DNA from: a virus
Virus record (IMG/VR): IMGVR_UViG_3300031603_000026
Coordinates: 1 to 25,541 of that record
Length of the DNA: 25,541 bases
Direction: 5' to 3' (one strand)
Shown here: one piece after another, positions 5,784 to 13,266 of the stretch
Position numbering within the stretch: position 1 is the stretch's first letter
How the letters are laid out: every line of letters starts with the position of its first letter
Notes under the pieces: generated by a model
What the model saw: only the letters and a program-made list of their open reading frames with translations
The model's database searches: none
Told to the model about the DNA's origin: nothing
Position numbers and translations under genes: made by a program

Positions 5784-7961
5784 TTATACCTCTTTCTTTA
5801 TATAACTAAATCCTTTATCGTTTCTTTTAATTGTTATATGATGCCCAAATTTTTCCTTATATGCTTCTTGATGCGAAACAACGAATACTGTATTATTCTT
5901 TCCTAAATTATCTACTATTTCATAAACAGAATTAAAACCTTTCTTATCTAAATTCCTATCAAGTATTTCATCAAATACTAATAGATTAATTATAGTTGAA
6001 AAGAATGTCTTAACCATCATGAATAATGCAAATGAAATTGCTACATCAAATCTTGTTTTCTGTCCGGAACTAAATGATGCAAAAGAAACCTCCTCATTAT
6101 CTACCTTTATTACTTCATTTAAATCTTTGTCAAATGTAACCTTAACGATCTCATCAAAAAAGAACGGAAGATAGAAGTTTACCCTATCGTTAAATATACC
6201 AACCATCTTATTAATAAAGAACTTTTTAAACCCAGAGTCTTTATTTGAAAATACTGTAAGTAATGCGTTGTAATGGTTTTGTTCTATTTCAGCATCCTTT
6301 AACTTCTTTTCAATTCTTTTAAGTTTTGCTTTAGACTTCTTTATTGTTTCTAATGTATTGTCTATATATCCTTTATCATATGAAGACTTTGCTTGAACAT
6401 CAATCTTTTCAATATCTAATCTTTTCTCTTCTGTCTCTTCTTTGAGAATTATTACTTTCTCTTTAAGATCATTAAGGAATATAGTATGATACTCAGGAAC
6501 TTTTAATCCTACTTTGTTTGTTTTTACTTGTGCTTCAGTTTTACTTATACTATTTCTTAATTCTTTATTTGCTTTCTCTGTAGATTTAATATCTTTCTCT
6601 ATTAAGAGATTTTCAGTTTCAGTCTTCTTTATATTAGTATCAATACCAATTAAGTATTCTCTTTTATATACCATTACTTTGAAGTTGCCTACAAGCATAC
6701 CATTAAGTTTAGTTACAGCTGCTTCAATTTCATCGTTCTTCTTACCAATCTTTTCTGTCTTTTCAACTTCTTCTTCTACTTGAAAATCTAATTCTTTAAT
6801 AGCATCTTCTTTTTCTTTTACTAAAGACTGAACTAATTCTTTTTCTACTTCATGACCACAAGTTGGGCATGTCTCCATATTTTCAAGAAGTTTTTTTATA
6901 TCAACATTAATTCCAACTTTCTCTCTTCTTTTTTTTGCAGATGCTATAATTAAATATTCATTATCAACTAACCCAACTTTTAATTTATCTATCCCAGCTT
7001 TGATTTTATCGTCATGAATAATGTCAGCTTCATACTTATCTAGCTCAGCAATTTCTTTTTGAATGTCTATCTTTTCCCAATCTGCTATTCTAATTTTATT
7101 ATCTTCAAAGTCATCAATCAATGCATCTATATTTAAAATTTTCTTATCATATTCTTCTATTTCTTCTAATAACTCTACATTCTTTTTTACTATAAGATCA
7201 TAAGTTATATTACCATTTATTTCCTGCTCAATGTTTATACTATCATACTCAGCAACTTTTTTAGTAAGATTAAAAACTTCATTTTGTAATCTTTCTTTAT
7301 CTGCTTTTAACTTAAGTAGAGTAACAGTAACTCCTTCTTTATATTCATTAATATTATCGCTTAAAGAATTAATTTCAACTTCTACTTTTTCTTTTTCTCT
7401 TTCAACCAATAAAACTTTATCATCAATAGGAGATTTCAGTTTCTTTAATTTACTATAAAAAGTAGTTATGTCTTTTAGTGAAAGGATAGATTCAAATGTC
7501 TTTAATCTATCAGCCCTTGAAGATCTTAAGAAAGATTTGTATAGTTCTGAAGATAAAATAACAGAAGATATCATCGTGTTGTATTGGATCTCAATTGTAT
7601 TATCTATTAACTCTTGAGTAGCGCCAGTAGTCCTTTGGGAAATATTCTTGGTTCCTTTAAAGAACAATAATTTATTCCCATTAGTCTCGTGCTTTCTGTA
7701 ACGAACAACAGAGTAATTACTTCCACCAATTTTGAACCCAACTTCAACCTTACAGTTTTTCTTTGTCTTTCTATTTACAATACCATCAGCGTCATCTTGA
7801 TTTTTTCCGTAGATACCCCAAATAATAGCATCAAAAAACGTAGATTTCCCATCTCCATTTTCTCCAACTACTAACTTGATACCATCAAAACTCAAATCAA
7901 ATTCTGTTTCAGTGTCCGGATAACTCTTAAAACTTTTTAATTTTACAAATTGTAATTTCAT
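5784..7961 (-). CDS. 46: SbcC/Rad50-type recombination ATPase, gp46-like
   Basis: The 725-residue SMC-like ATPase subunit of the phage Mre11-Rad50-type complex, needed in T4 for recombination-dependent replication and degradation of host DNA. Walker A GENGDGKST is at residues 33-41; long coiled coils follow on both sides of a zinc hook CPTCGH (about 364-369). Near the C terminus are the ABC signature FSSGQKTRFDVA (about 630-645), Walker B LLVFDEILD (about 662) and the H-loop VVSHQE. It is longer than T4 gp46 (about 560 aa), mostly in the coiled coil. ATG at 7961 overlaps the preceding small gene's stop (TAATG). Its partner gp47 lies three small genes upstream in the same operon. Confidence 0.97.
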   Translation of the reverse strand: MKLQFVKLKSFKSYPDTETEFDLSFDGIKLVVGENGDGKSTFFDAIIWGIYGKNQDDADGIVNRKTKKNCKVEVGFKIGGSNYSVVRYRKHETNGNKLLFFKGTKNISQRTTGATQELIDNTIEIQYNTMISSVILSSELYKSFLRSSRADRLKTFESILSLKDITTFYSKLKKLKSPIDDKVLLVEREKEKVEVEINSLSDNINEYKEGVTVTLLKLKADKERLQNEVFNLTKKVAEYDSINIEQEINGNITYDLIVKKNVELLEEIEEYDKKILNIDALIDDFEDNKIRIADWEKIDIQKEIAELDKYEADIIHDDKIKAGIDKLKVGLVDNEYLIIASAKKRREKVGINVDIKKLLENMETCPTCGHEVEKELVQSLVKEKEDAIKELDFQVEEEVEKTEKIGKKNDEIEAAVTKLNGMLVGNFKVMVYKREYLIGIDTNIKKTETENLLIEKDIKSTEKANKELRNSISKTEAQVKTNKVGLKVPEYHTIFLNDLKEKVIILKEETEEKRLDIEKIDVQAKSSYDKGYIDNTLETIKKSKAKLKRIEKKLKDAEIEQNHYNALLTVFSNKDSGFKKFFINKMVGIFNDRVNFYLPFFFDEIVKVTFDKDLNEVIKVDNEEVSFASFSSGQKTRFDVAISFALFMMVKTFFSTIINLLVFDEILDRNLDKKGFNSVYEIVDNLGKNNTVFVVSHQEAYKEKFGHHITIKRNDKGFSYIKKEV

Positions 7962-8122
7962 TATTTATTCCTGTTGTTTTTATTGTAAGATTTAGTTCTC
8001 TTCATTGTTCCATCACTAAATATAGATACTTTTTCTGTACTTAAAGAAATCATAATAGTTTCTTTAAGAAAGTATTTGTAAATAAAAGGGAATGTATTTA
8101 ATCTTCCTTTAGTCGTTTTCAT
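7961..8122 (-). CDS. Small basic protein between gp47 and gp46 (53 aa)
   Basis: Unrecognised 53-residue Lys/Asn-rich protein: MKTTKGRLNTFPFIYKYF at the start, KRTKSYNKNNRNK at the end. Its ATG (8122-8120) overlaps the stop of the 74-aa gene as ATGA, and its TAA overlaps the gp46 start as TAATG. These two overlaps support translation as part of a coupled series, even though the product is very short. T4 also has small genes between 46 and 47; whether these are related cannot be told by eye. Confidence 0.72.
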   Translation of the reverse strand: MKTTKGRLNTFPFIYKYFLKETIMISLSTEKVSIFSDGTMKRTKSYNKNNRNK

Positions 8123-8343
8123 TTATTCTCCCCCTCTATGTTAGTCTTAAATATTAACTGTGTAATTTTTTCTTGAATTGCTGATTTATATATTATTCTT
8201 TGCTTTGGCAACTCAATAGAAAAATGACCATAAATCTCATACTTACCGAAAATATAACTTAAAGCTTCTATTTTATTTTTTAATGTTGTCACATTGCCCT
8301 CAATACATTTCAATGTTTCTAGCCTTGTATATAATACTTTCAT
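8119..8343 (-). CDS. Small hypothetical protein (74 aa) in gp47-gp46 operon
   Basis: Unrecognised 74-residue protein, probably alpha/beta, with no metal site or membrane segment. ATG at 8343 follows a GGAG at about 10 bases. It lies 13 bases after the 86-aa gene and overlaps the 53-aa gene by ATGA. Codon use matches its AT-rich neighbours. No function is suggested beyond membership of the recombination-nuclease operon. Confidence 0.72.
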   Translation of the reverse strand: MKVLYTRLETLKCIEGNVTTLKNKIEALSYIFGKYEIYGHFSIELPKQRIIYKSAIQEKITQLIFKTNIEGENK

Positions 8344-8356
8344 GCAAAATTATCTC

Positions 8357-8617
8357 CTAAATGGAAGCTGCTTTTGGGCCTACTACTATTGGACCTGACC
8401 AATATTTATGCATATTTTCAAATACTATTTCAAAATTTTTTCTATATGGTGGATTATTTAATTCAAACGTTATATTACTACCTCTATCAAAGTTAAAAAT
8501 TTGAATATCTTTATTACAAGTATAATTATTAAATAATTCTATTAAACTTCCAAGCCTTGTTTTTACTACATAATCATTTACAACTTCTTCAAAAGTTCCT
8601 ATCAAATTAATATTCAC
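8357..8617 (-). CDS. Small hypothetical protein after gp47 (86 aa)
   Basis: Unrecognised 86-residue protein. Start is GTG (8617-8615), sharing one base with the TAG stop of gp47 (TAGTG), so translation is likely coupled to gp47. The sequence has short beta-like stretches (SNITFELNNPP; FEIVFENM) and ends SGPIVVGPKAASI. No known motif is visible. Confidence 0.72.
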   Translation of the reverse strand: MNINLIGTFEEVVNDYVVKTRLGSLIELFNNYTCNKDIQIFNFDRGSNITFELNNPPYRKNFEIVFENMHKYWSGPIVVGPKAASI

Positions 8618-9597
8618 TACATTGCTTTCAAAACATCTTCAAAGATAGATAATAATTTATCATTATCTATTCCATCAGCTTTTATATTGTTTGCAATATA
8701 ATCCTTAACCATATCTTTTACTGAAGAATTCATATCAATTGATGCATCATCATCAACACTAATTTCATCTGTATTATCTGCGAAAGAAGGAGTTACATCT
8801 AATGCTCCTCTTTCATAAAGTAGATGTTTTAATTTAACATAGTTATCTAATTTCTCTTTTATAATTACTTGAACAAAACAGTTATTGACATCTTCCTTCT
8901 GGAAATCCTCACCATTTATTCTCTTGTATGTAGGAGCTTGAGTATAATACTTTCTCTCCCATTCATCAGTATCTAAATCTAATACAATAAATCCTTTCTT
9001 CTGCCCAACTTCACCAAAATTCATTTGTCTAAAGGAACCAGGATATATAATATTTCCTTTTGATTGAGGTCTATGAAAATGTCCTGTAAATACTTTATTA
9101 TATCCACTAAAGAGTTTACGGGAAAATCCCGCTTTCTCGTTTACGTGGTATTTATTATCGAACGTAAAATCTGCAATTGAAAGATGAGTTATTAATAAAT
9201 CTCCACCTGAAGGCAGTAAACTTTCATCCTTAGTGTAAGGCAATAAATCTATAGTTCTCCCTCCTAATTGTATTTGTTCGAATGATTTAACAACTTTACC
9301 AAAGACTGAGAATGTCTCTACAAGACTATCATTATCTATATTTGCGATATCATGATTACCCAAAACTATAATAACATTAAATCCTTCATCTTTTAATTCT
9401 TTAAATTTAAAGAATAGTGGAATAAAGGCATCGTTTTGTATTTTTGTAGATTTTTCAAAAACGTCTCCAGCGATAATTATATCTTTAATATTTTCTTTTT
9501 TACAGAATTCTTTTATGTAATCAATATAATCAATGGTGATGCTAACAGCGATTCCTGACTGAACGTGCCAGTCAGCAGTTACAAATACAGATGCCAT
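8617..9597 (-). CDS. 47: SbcD/Mre11-type nuclease, gp47-like
   Basis: The 326-residue calcineurin-like phosphoesterase subunit that pairs with gp46 to resect DNA ends. All phosphodiesterase motifs are present: ADWH (D9, H11), GD (44-45), GNHD (80-83), THLS (H138) and GHFHRPQ (H173, H175), binding two metal ions (Mn in the family). A C-terminal region (about 245-326) with an acidic DDDASID segment would contact gp46. Length is close to T4 gp47 (339 aa). ATG at 9597 is preceded by GGGAGG. Its first 19 bases overlap the end of a small endonuclease-remnant frame, and both are read from the promoter at 9710-9738. Confidence 0.97.
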   Translation of the reverse strand: MASVFVTADWHVQSGIAVSITIDYIDYIKEFCKKENIKDIIIAGDVFEKSTKIQNDAFIPLFFKFKELKDEGFNVIIVLGNHDIANIDNDSLVETFSVFGKVVKSFEQIQLGGRTIDLLPYTKDESLLPSGGDLLITHLSIADFTFDNKYHVNEKAGFSRKLFSGYNKVFTGHFHRPQSKGNIIYPGSFRQMNFGEVGQKKGFIVLDLDTDEWERKYYTQAPTYKRINGEDFQKEDVNNCFVQVIIKEKLDNYVKLKHLLYERGALDVTPSFADNTDEISVDDDASIDMNSSVKDMVKDYIANNIKADGIDNDKLLSIFEDVLKAM

Positions 9598-9692
9598 ATA
9601 TTCCTCCCTAAAATTTTTTCGATATTTTTAATATCCCAATATGGGATTCTTAATAAAGTAATGTTATTATCATTAGCATATTTTGAAGGCAT
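9579..9692 (-). pseudogene. Homing-endonuclease C-terminal remnant in a short translatable frame (37 aa)
   Basis: Between a consensus promoter and gp47 is a frame with its own AAGGAG and ATG (9692-9690). Its product includes YANDNNITLLRIPYWD, closely matching the last part of the endonuclease at 20858-21742 (YCNDNNIKLLRIAYNED) and the one at 17689-18588 (NNGIKLLRIKYNED). In those enzymes this is the final strand and helix of the Vsr-like nuclease fold. The rest of the enzyme is missing, so I read this as a deletion remnant whose promoter and start now serve as the gp47 leader. It overlaps gp47 by 19 bases; translation could feed ribosomes into gp47. Confidence 0.72.
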
Positions 9693-9709
9693 TTTTTTCT
9701 CCTTAATGA

Positions 9710-9738
9710 ATTATATCATATTATTCTTTTTTTGTCAA
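9710..9738 (-). promoter_or_regulatory. Consensus sigma70 promoter, family member C (gp47-gp46 operon)
   Basis: TTGACA (9738-9733), 17-base spacer beginning AAAAAAGAATAAT, TATAAT (9715-9710), minus strand. Downstream, ATTAAGGAG lies right at the expected transcript start, much as at the dnaE promoter. The last codons of the upstream 90-aa gene (VDKKRII and TGA) are read from the -35 box and spacer. Confidence 0.92.
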
Positions 9739-9988
9739 CTGTATAGAAGGGTGGTTTTTCTTGCATGAACCTTTCACAAAATGGTATGTAATTAAAGTCA
9801 ACTTTTTTATTATTTTTATTCTCTTCATATTCAACAAATATACGAACCTGTCTTTCTAATTCCTTTAGGAGATAGTCTTTATTCCAAGCAGTTGCTTCTT
9901 CAATTATCATATCTGCATATCTCTGGTTATATTGACTTTTATTTTCAAGAAAATAAACAAACTTTTTAACCATAGTATTAAATCTCAT
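9716..9988 (-). CDS. Hypothetical protein (90 aa) ending inside promoter
   Basis: Unrecognised 90-residue, probably helical protein: charged, with many Glu, Lys and Tyr. I choose ATG at 9988 because GGGAG lies six bases upstream; an in-frame TTG four codons earlier has no such site. It overlaps the 3' end of the HNH gene by 11 bases. The final seven residues, VDKKRII, and the stop are encoded by the promoter at 9710-9738, so the promoter either was inserted into the gene's end or evolved with it. No function can be assigned. Confidence 0.7.
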   Translation of the reverse strand: MRFNTMVKKFVYFLENKSQYNQRYADMIIEEATAWNKDYLLKELERQVRIFVEYEENKNNKKVDFNYIPFCERFMQEKPPFYTVDKKRII

Positions 9989-10571
9989 GATGTCTCCCAA
10001 TTATATCATCAACCAAAAGAGTGTCTGGAAGTAAATCATCCAGTTTTTTAGTCTCTACTTCTTCCCAATTTAAAACACTATTTCTCTCGGAATTCCATAA
10101 AGGAGTAAGATTATTTAAACTCCAGCATTTTTTTATATCGTCTTCATTATAAAAATTGTAAACTTTCATAGGAATAATGTGGTGAACATGCCAGTTTTTC
10201 CTACTTAAAAAAAGGTTTCCAAAATTATTCCAATCCATATCATCTTCAAATTTATCTTGTAGATCTTTCATTAAAGTATGAACTCCATAACCAAGTATTC
10301 TCTCTAGCACTTCTCCCCATGTTCTAAATGTTATTCCAAGATTAATTTTTGACAAAACATTCTGTTTTATTCTATAGTTCATATCACTTTCTTTTTTTTC
10401 AATAAAATAAAGTCTATTTCTTTCTTTAATCTTTTCCTTATTACTCTCATAATATTGTTTAGATTTACTTTTTACTTTATCTTTGTTTTCTTGATACCAT
10501 TTTCTTTTATAATCCTTTATCTCTTTTTTATTGAGATCCCTATAATTTTTACTATATTCTTTTCTATCCAT
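9978..10571 (-). CDS. Free-standing HNH homing endonuclease (197 aa)
   Basis: The N-terminal half (about 1-60) is a string of basic helices with a repeated YxxNKxKxK pattern, a DNA-binding arrangement common in phage HNH endonucleases. The catalytic HNH region is WHVHHIIPM (H130, H131), followed by CWSLNNLTPLWNSERN (154-164), which supplies the Asn and the final His-equivalent positions. Such enzymes cut a target gene and spread by repair. GAGGA precedes the ATG at 10571. It sits between the tail-tube gene (opposite strand) and the gp47 operon. No clear promoter of the conserved family is seen upstream. Nicking specificity is unknown. Confidence 0.88.
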   Translation of the reverse strand: MDRKEYSKNYRDLNKKEIKDYKRKWYQENKDKVKSKSKQYYESNKEKIKERNRLYFIEKKESDMNYRIKQNVLSKINLGITFRTWGEVLERILGYGVHTLMKDLQDKFEDDMDWNNFGNLFLSRKNWHVHHIIPMKVYNFYNEDDIKKCWSLNNLTPLWNSERNSVLNWEEVETKKLDDLLPDTLLVDDIIGRHHEI

Positions 10572-10660
10572 AAATCCTCAAATAATATTCTTTGATAACA
10601 TTACCTTTAATAATCCTATATAAGGGTTAAGATAATTGTATAACTTAATAGGAGACAATA
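10572..10660. promoter_or_regulatory. Divergent intergenic region with weak promoter candidates for the tail tube gene
   Basis: On the plus strand, TTGATA (10592-10597) lies 19 bases from TATATA (10617-10622), a poor sigma70 candidate. TATATAAG (10617-10624) is a loose match to the T4 late box TATAAATA. Further on, TTAAGATAATTGTATAAC precedes AGGAG and the ATG at 10661. I cannot decide which drives the gene. Confidence 0.3.
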
Positions 10661-11200
10661 ATGGCAATATCATTAACAACAAGCAGAAGTTCTAGTTTAG
10701 AAGCTTTAAAGAAAAATAGATTTGTTATGCAATTTACTGCAGTTCCTGGTGGTGGAGAAGCTAGTGACTTAGCTTTTGCAGCTCATACAGCAACTATTCC
10801 ACAAATTACATATAATCCAATTGAATCTCAGAGATTGAATGAGAGATTTTTTACTGCTGGTAAACCAACATGGACTGATCTTTCAGCAACATTTTATGAC
10901 TACATAGCAGGATCTAATTCTTCTGGACAAATCCTTTATGATTGGTCACAGAGCATTTATAATCCTATCACAGGACAAATGTATTTTAAATCACAATACA
11001 GCACATCAGCAACAATCGCTCAATTAGATCCTGCTGGTGGAATTGTTAGATTATGGAACGTTTATTACGTTTGGCCAACATCAGTTGGTTGGGGTGATGC
11101 AATGTCTTATGATGATGATACAATTTCAGAATGTGCAGTGACATTTAAATATGATTATGCTCTAAAAGGAAACGATAAAGATACAAAACCTGCAGTTTAA
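10661..11200 (+). CDS. 19: Tail tube protein, gp19-like
   Basis: A 179-residue protein of the T4 gp19 tail-tube family, which polymerises as stacked hexamers on the baseplate to form the inner tube. Typical features: an N-terminal segment ending RFVMQFTAVP, the ATIPQITYNPIE strand, and LYDWSQSIYNPITGQM, a conserved helix of the family; the C-terminal half is beta-rich (VRLWNVYYVWPTSVGW; ECAVTFKYDYA). Length is close to T4 gp19 (163 aa). AGGAG precedes the ATG. It is a single gene with its own terminator, in a region where both flanking minus-strand genes are homing endonucleases. As a structural gene it should be expressed late. Confidence 0.95.
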   Translation: MAISLTTSRSSSLEALKKNRFVMQFTAVPGGGEASDLAFAAHTATIPQITYNPIESQRLNERFFTAGKPTWTDLSATFYDYIAGSNSSGQILYDWSQSIYNPITGQMYFKSQYSTSATIAQLDPAGGIVRLWNVYYVWPTSVGWGDAMSYDDDTISECAVTFKYDYALKGNDKDTKPAV

Positions 11201-11212
11201 TTAAAACCCTTA

Positions 11213-12676
11213 TTACCCCTTAGAATTATCTAAGGGGTTTTTTAATTCAAACTTAAAATTTCCACAGTCCCATACTCTATCATATCCATTATTAATCATA
11301 TTTTCCCATTCAGTTATTGATGGATTATATTCTTTTAATATTGATTTTAATTTATGTTTTTGAAATTTTACTCTATTTAATCTTTCTATTTTGCTTCTAT
11401 AAAAATAAAAATAACTTTGCTTAGTATCTTCAAGTTTCTTAAAACCATTGTTCTCATAGACTTTACCAGTAAAATATCTTTTATCTGAATAAGTTATTAT
11501 ATCTCCAGAATAATTATTAGTAAAATATTTAAGCAGTTTAGAAAATCCACCAATAACTACTGTATTCTTCTTACTTACAAAACGATGTATTTCCCATTTA
11601 TAATTCTTATTATATCTTGAACTTCCAAAGGTCAATAAAGAAACTAATTCATCGCTATAAAATAATCCAATATTAATTGAACTATTAGATGATCCTTGCA
11701 GGTGATTATTTTCTAAAAAAACGTTTCTATCTTTTTTATTTATTTCTAATATTTTCGTCTTTCTTGCGAATATTTTATCATCAACTATTCCAAGTTTTAT
11801 TCTTATAATTGATTTTACTATTTCTCTTTTATTATCCCATTCATCTTCAAAAATATGTATAAGTTTTATTCCATTATTATTACAAGTTTCAGTTTTATTT
11901 AGGTGATAATCTTTATTTTTTCCATTTAACTCGCTATGCCAATATAAACCATTAAATTCTATTGCAACTTTTTTTTCTGGTATGTATATATCTATTTCTT
12001 TACCGTTAAGTATATTCCTATCATTTTCTATTATATCAAGATGATATATAGATCTTATAAAGTCTATGACTTCATTTTCTTTTATTGATGATGTATTAGG
12101 AACACATACTGGGCATCTAACTTTTTTAGAATGAATATTATCTTCAAATTCTGTATTACATTTTTTGCATTTAAATTTATAATAAATACTTTTATTATCT
12201 ATTCTCATTCCTTTATATTCTTCTAAGAATATAACTTTTTGTTCTTCAACTCTTTTATTTGCAATATTAGAAAATTTATCAAGTCTTGATGAAGTTCTTT
12301 TTTTTAAAACTTCTTTATTTTGCTGAACATATTCGACTCCATATTTTTTAAGATTAGTCTGTTTAGTTTTTTCTTTTATAATATTGTTTTGGGCTGGAGC
12401 TTTTTTACCGTATCTGTTTATATTTGTATTTTCAGTTTTACATTTTCTACATAGAAAGGCTTCATTTTCTATTCTATCTTTTATTCCTCTACGACTTGAA
12501 ACTGTTACGTTTGTACCACACTCTTTACAGTTGAACTCAAGGATACTATTAAAACTATATCCTTTTATAAGCTTTATTTTTTCTATATTAGTATAAGTTT
12601 TTTTATCTTTTATTAATTTCACTATTGAATAACCTTTAGGGATATTTGTTAGGCTACCCAAATAGGGGCCTAACAA
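11213..12676 (-). CDS. Large Vsr-type (PD-(D/E)XK) homing endonuclease, Hef-like (about 470-487 aa)
   Basis: A mobile endonuclease with zinc knuckles CKEC/CRKC and CKKC/CPVC, an intervening DNA-binding repeat (KYGVEYVQQNKEVLKKRTSS), then a nuclease core: EIDIYIPEKKVAIEFNGLYWHSE (split at about residues 230-252), where D, E and the WHS motif resemble the Vsr fold. The C-terminal domain (about 300-480) has EIHRFVSKKNTVVIGGFSKLLKY and ITYSDKRY, common in phage Hef-like endonucleases. The longest frame starts at TTG (12676) within a large hairpin; a GTG at 12622 with AAAGG upstream would give 469 aa and may be the true start. The last seven codons are read from the tail-tube terminator on the opposite strand. 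Confidence 0.88.
   Translation of the reverse strand: MLGPYLGSLTNIPKGYSIVKLIKDKKTYTNIEKIKLIKGYSFNSILEFNCKECGTNVTVSSRRGIKDRIENEAFLCRKCKTENTNINRYGKKAPAQNNIIKEKTKQTNLKKYGVEYVQQNKEVLKKRTSSRLDKFSNIANKRVEEQKVIFLEEYKGMRIDNKSIYYKFKCKKCNTEFEDNIHSKKVRCPVCVPNTSSIKENEVIDFIRSIYHLDIIENDRNILNGKEIDIYIPEKKVAIEFNGLYWHSELNGKNKDYHLNKTETCNNNGIKLIHIFEDEWDNKREIVKSIIRIKLGIVDDKIFARKTKILEINKKDRNVFLENNHLQGSSNSSINIGLFYSDELVSLLTFGSSRYNKNYKWEIHRFVSKKNTVVIGGFSKLLKYFTNNYSGDIITYSDKRYFTGKVYENNGFKKLEDTKQSYFYFYRSKIERLNRVKFQKHKLKSILKEYNPSITEWENMINNGYDRVWDCGNFKFELKNPLDNSKG
11215..11243 (+). terminator. Intrinsic terminator of the tail tube gene
   Basis: Perfect 10-bp stem ACCCCTTAGA (11215-11224) with TCTAAGGGGT (11229-11238), loop ATTA, followed by a T run. 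It begins 14 bases after the gp19 stop. The same bases code the end of the endonuclease gene on the minus strand. Confidence 0.95.
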
Positions 12677-12686
12677 ATATCCAAAG
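12634..12686 (-). promoter_or_regulatory. Long hairpin over the start of the Vsr-type endonuclease
   Basis: GGATATTTGTTAGGC (12640-12654) is exactly complementary to 12668-12682; a further CCC/GGG pairing closes the 13-base loop, and CTTT/AAAG extends the base past a two-base bulge. No U tract follows in either direction, so it is not a standard terminator. On the minus-strand mRNA it buries the TTG start at 12676 and part of the AAAGG before the GTG at 12622, so it may block translation on transcripts coming from the hsp20 promoter. Confidence 0.75.
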
Positions 12687-12714
12687 TCTTACTTGTAGGG
12701 GATAAAAATAAAAC

Positions 12715-13173
12715 TTAATTAATTATAATTTTTTTAGGTTTGATCTCTTCTCTTGCAGGAACAAAGATAGTTAGAATTCCGTCTTTCATCTCGGCTTTGG
12801 AATCTCCTGTATTATATTTTGATACAGGAATTGGAGTTGTTGATTTTACACCTGCTGTCTTAATTCCTTTTTTAAGGATTTTAAGGCTTTCACTTTTTGT
12901 TGATTTTGGAGACTTAATCTCAATTATCATTTTGTCACCGTCAAAATCGACTTCTATGTCGTCTTTATTATATCCGGCTACTGCGTATTCATAAGTTAAA
13001 TCTTTACTTATTTCATCCATATAGATGTTAACTGGTGGGAAATTAGATGTGTGAAAGACTTCACCACATCTTACTACTTCTGGTGAATTAAACACAGATT
13101 CAAAATCTGCAAATAATTCATCAAAAATATTTAATAGGTCATAACTACTTGTGCCATTGTTGTTATTATGCAT
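12715..13173 (-). CDS. hsp20: Small heat-shock protein, Hsp20/alpha-crystallin family
   Basis: A 152-residue holdase-type chaperone. The alpha-crystallin domain runs from about residue 48 to 145: PPVNIYMDE, YEYAVAGYNKDDIEVDFDGDKMIIEIK, then AEMKDGILTIFVPA with the conserved G-I-L strand, and a C-terminal KKIII that matches the I-x-I anchor. The N-terminal arm (MHNNNNGTSSYDLLNIFDELF) is typical of the family. CGGAGG precedes the ATG. It is driven by its own consensus promoter about 60 bases upstream and is followed by a hairpin and the Vsr-type endonuclease. Hsp20 genes are also known from cyanophages; here it may protect phage proteins, alongside the GroES-like gene. Confidence 0.93.
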   Translation of the reverse strand: MHNNNNGTSSYDLLNIFDELFADFESVFNSPEVVRCGEVFHTSNFPPVNIYMDEISKDLTYEYAVAGYNKDDIEVDFDGDKMIIEIKSPKSTKSESLKILKKGIKTAGVKSTTPIPVSKYNTGDSKAEMKDGILTIFVPAREEIKPKKIIIN

Positions 13174-13234
13174 AACAAACCTCCGTAGAGCATTTTATTT
13201 AGTTCCTTCATGCGAAGCAAACTTACTTATTTTA

Positions 13235-13263
13235 ATTATACAACATTATTCTTTTTTTGTCAA
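13235..13263 (-). promoter_or_regulatory. Consensus sigma70 promoter, family member D (hsp20)
   Basis: TTGACA (13263-13258), 17-base spacer beginning AAAAAAGAATAAT, TATAAT (13240-13235), minus strand. It starts three bases after the stop of the 255-aa gene. The expected leader to the hsp20 ATG is about 55 bases, longer than at members A, B, C and F. Confidence 0.92.
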
Positions 13264-13266
13264 GTA

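Noticed and set aside
12634-12686. Intrinsic terminator after hsp20
   Set aside because: The stem is strong but no T run follows in either direction, so a translation-blocking role is more likely.
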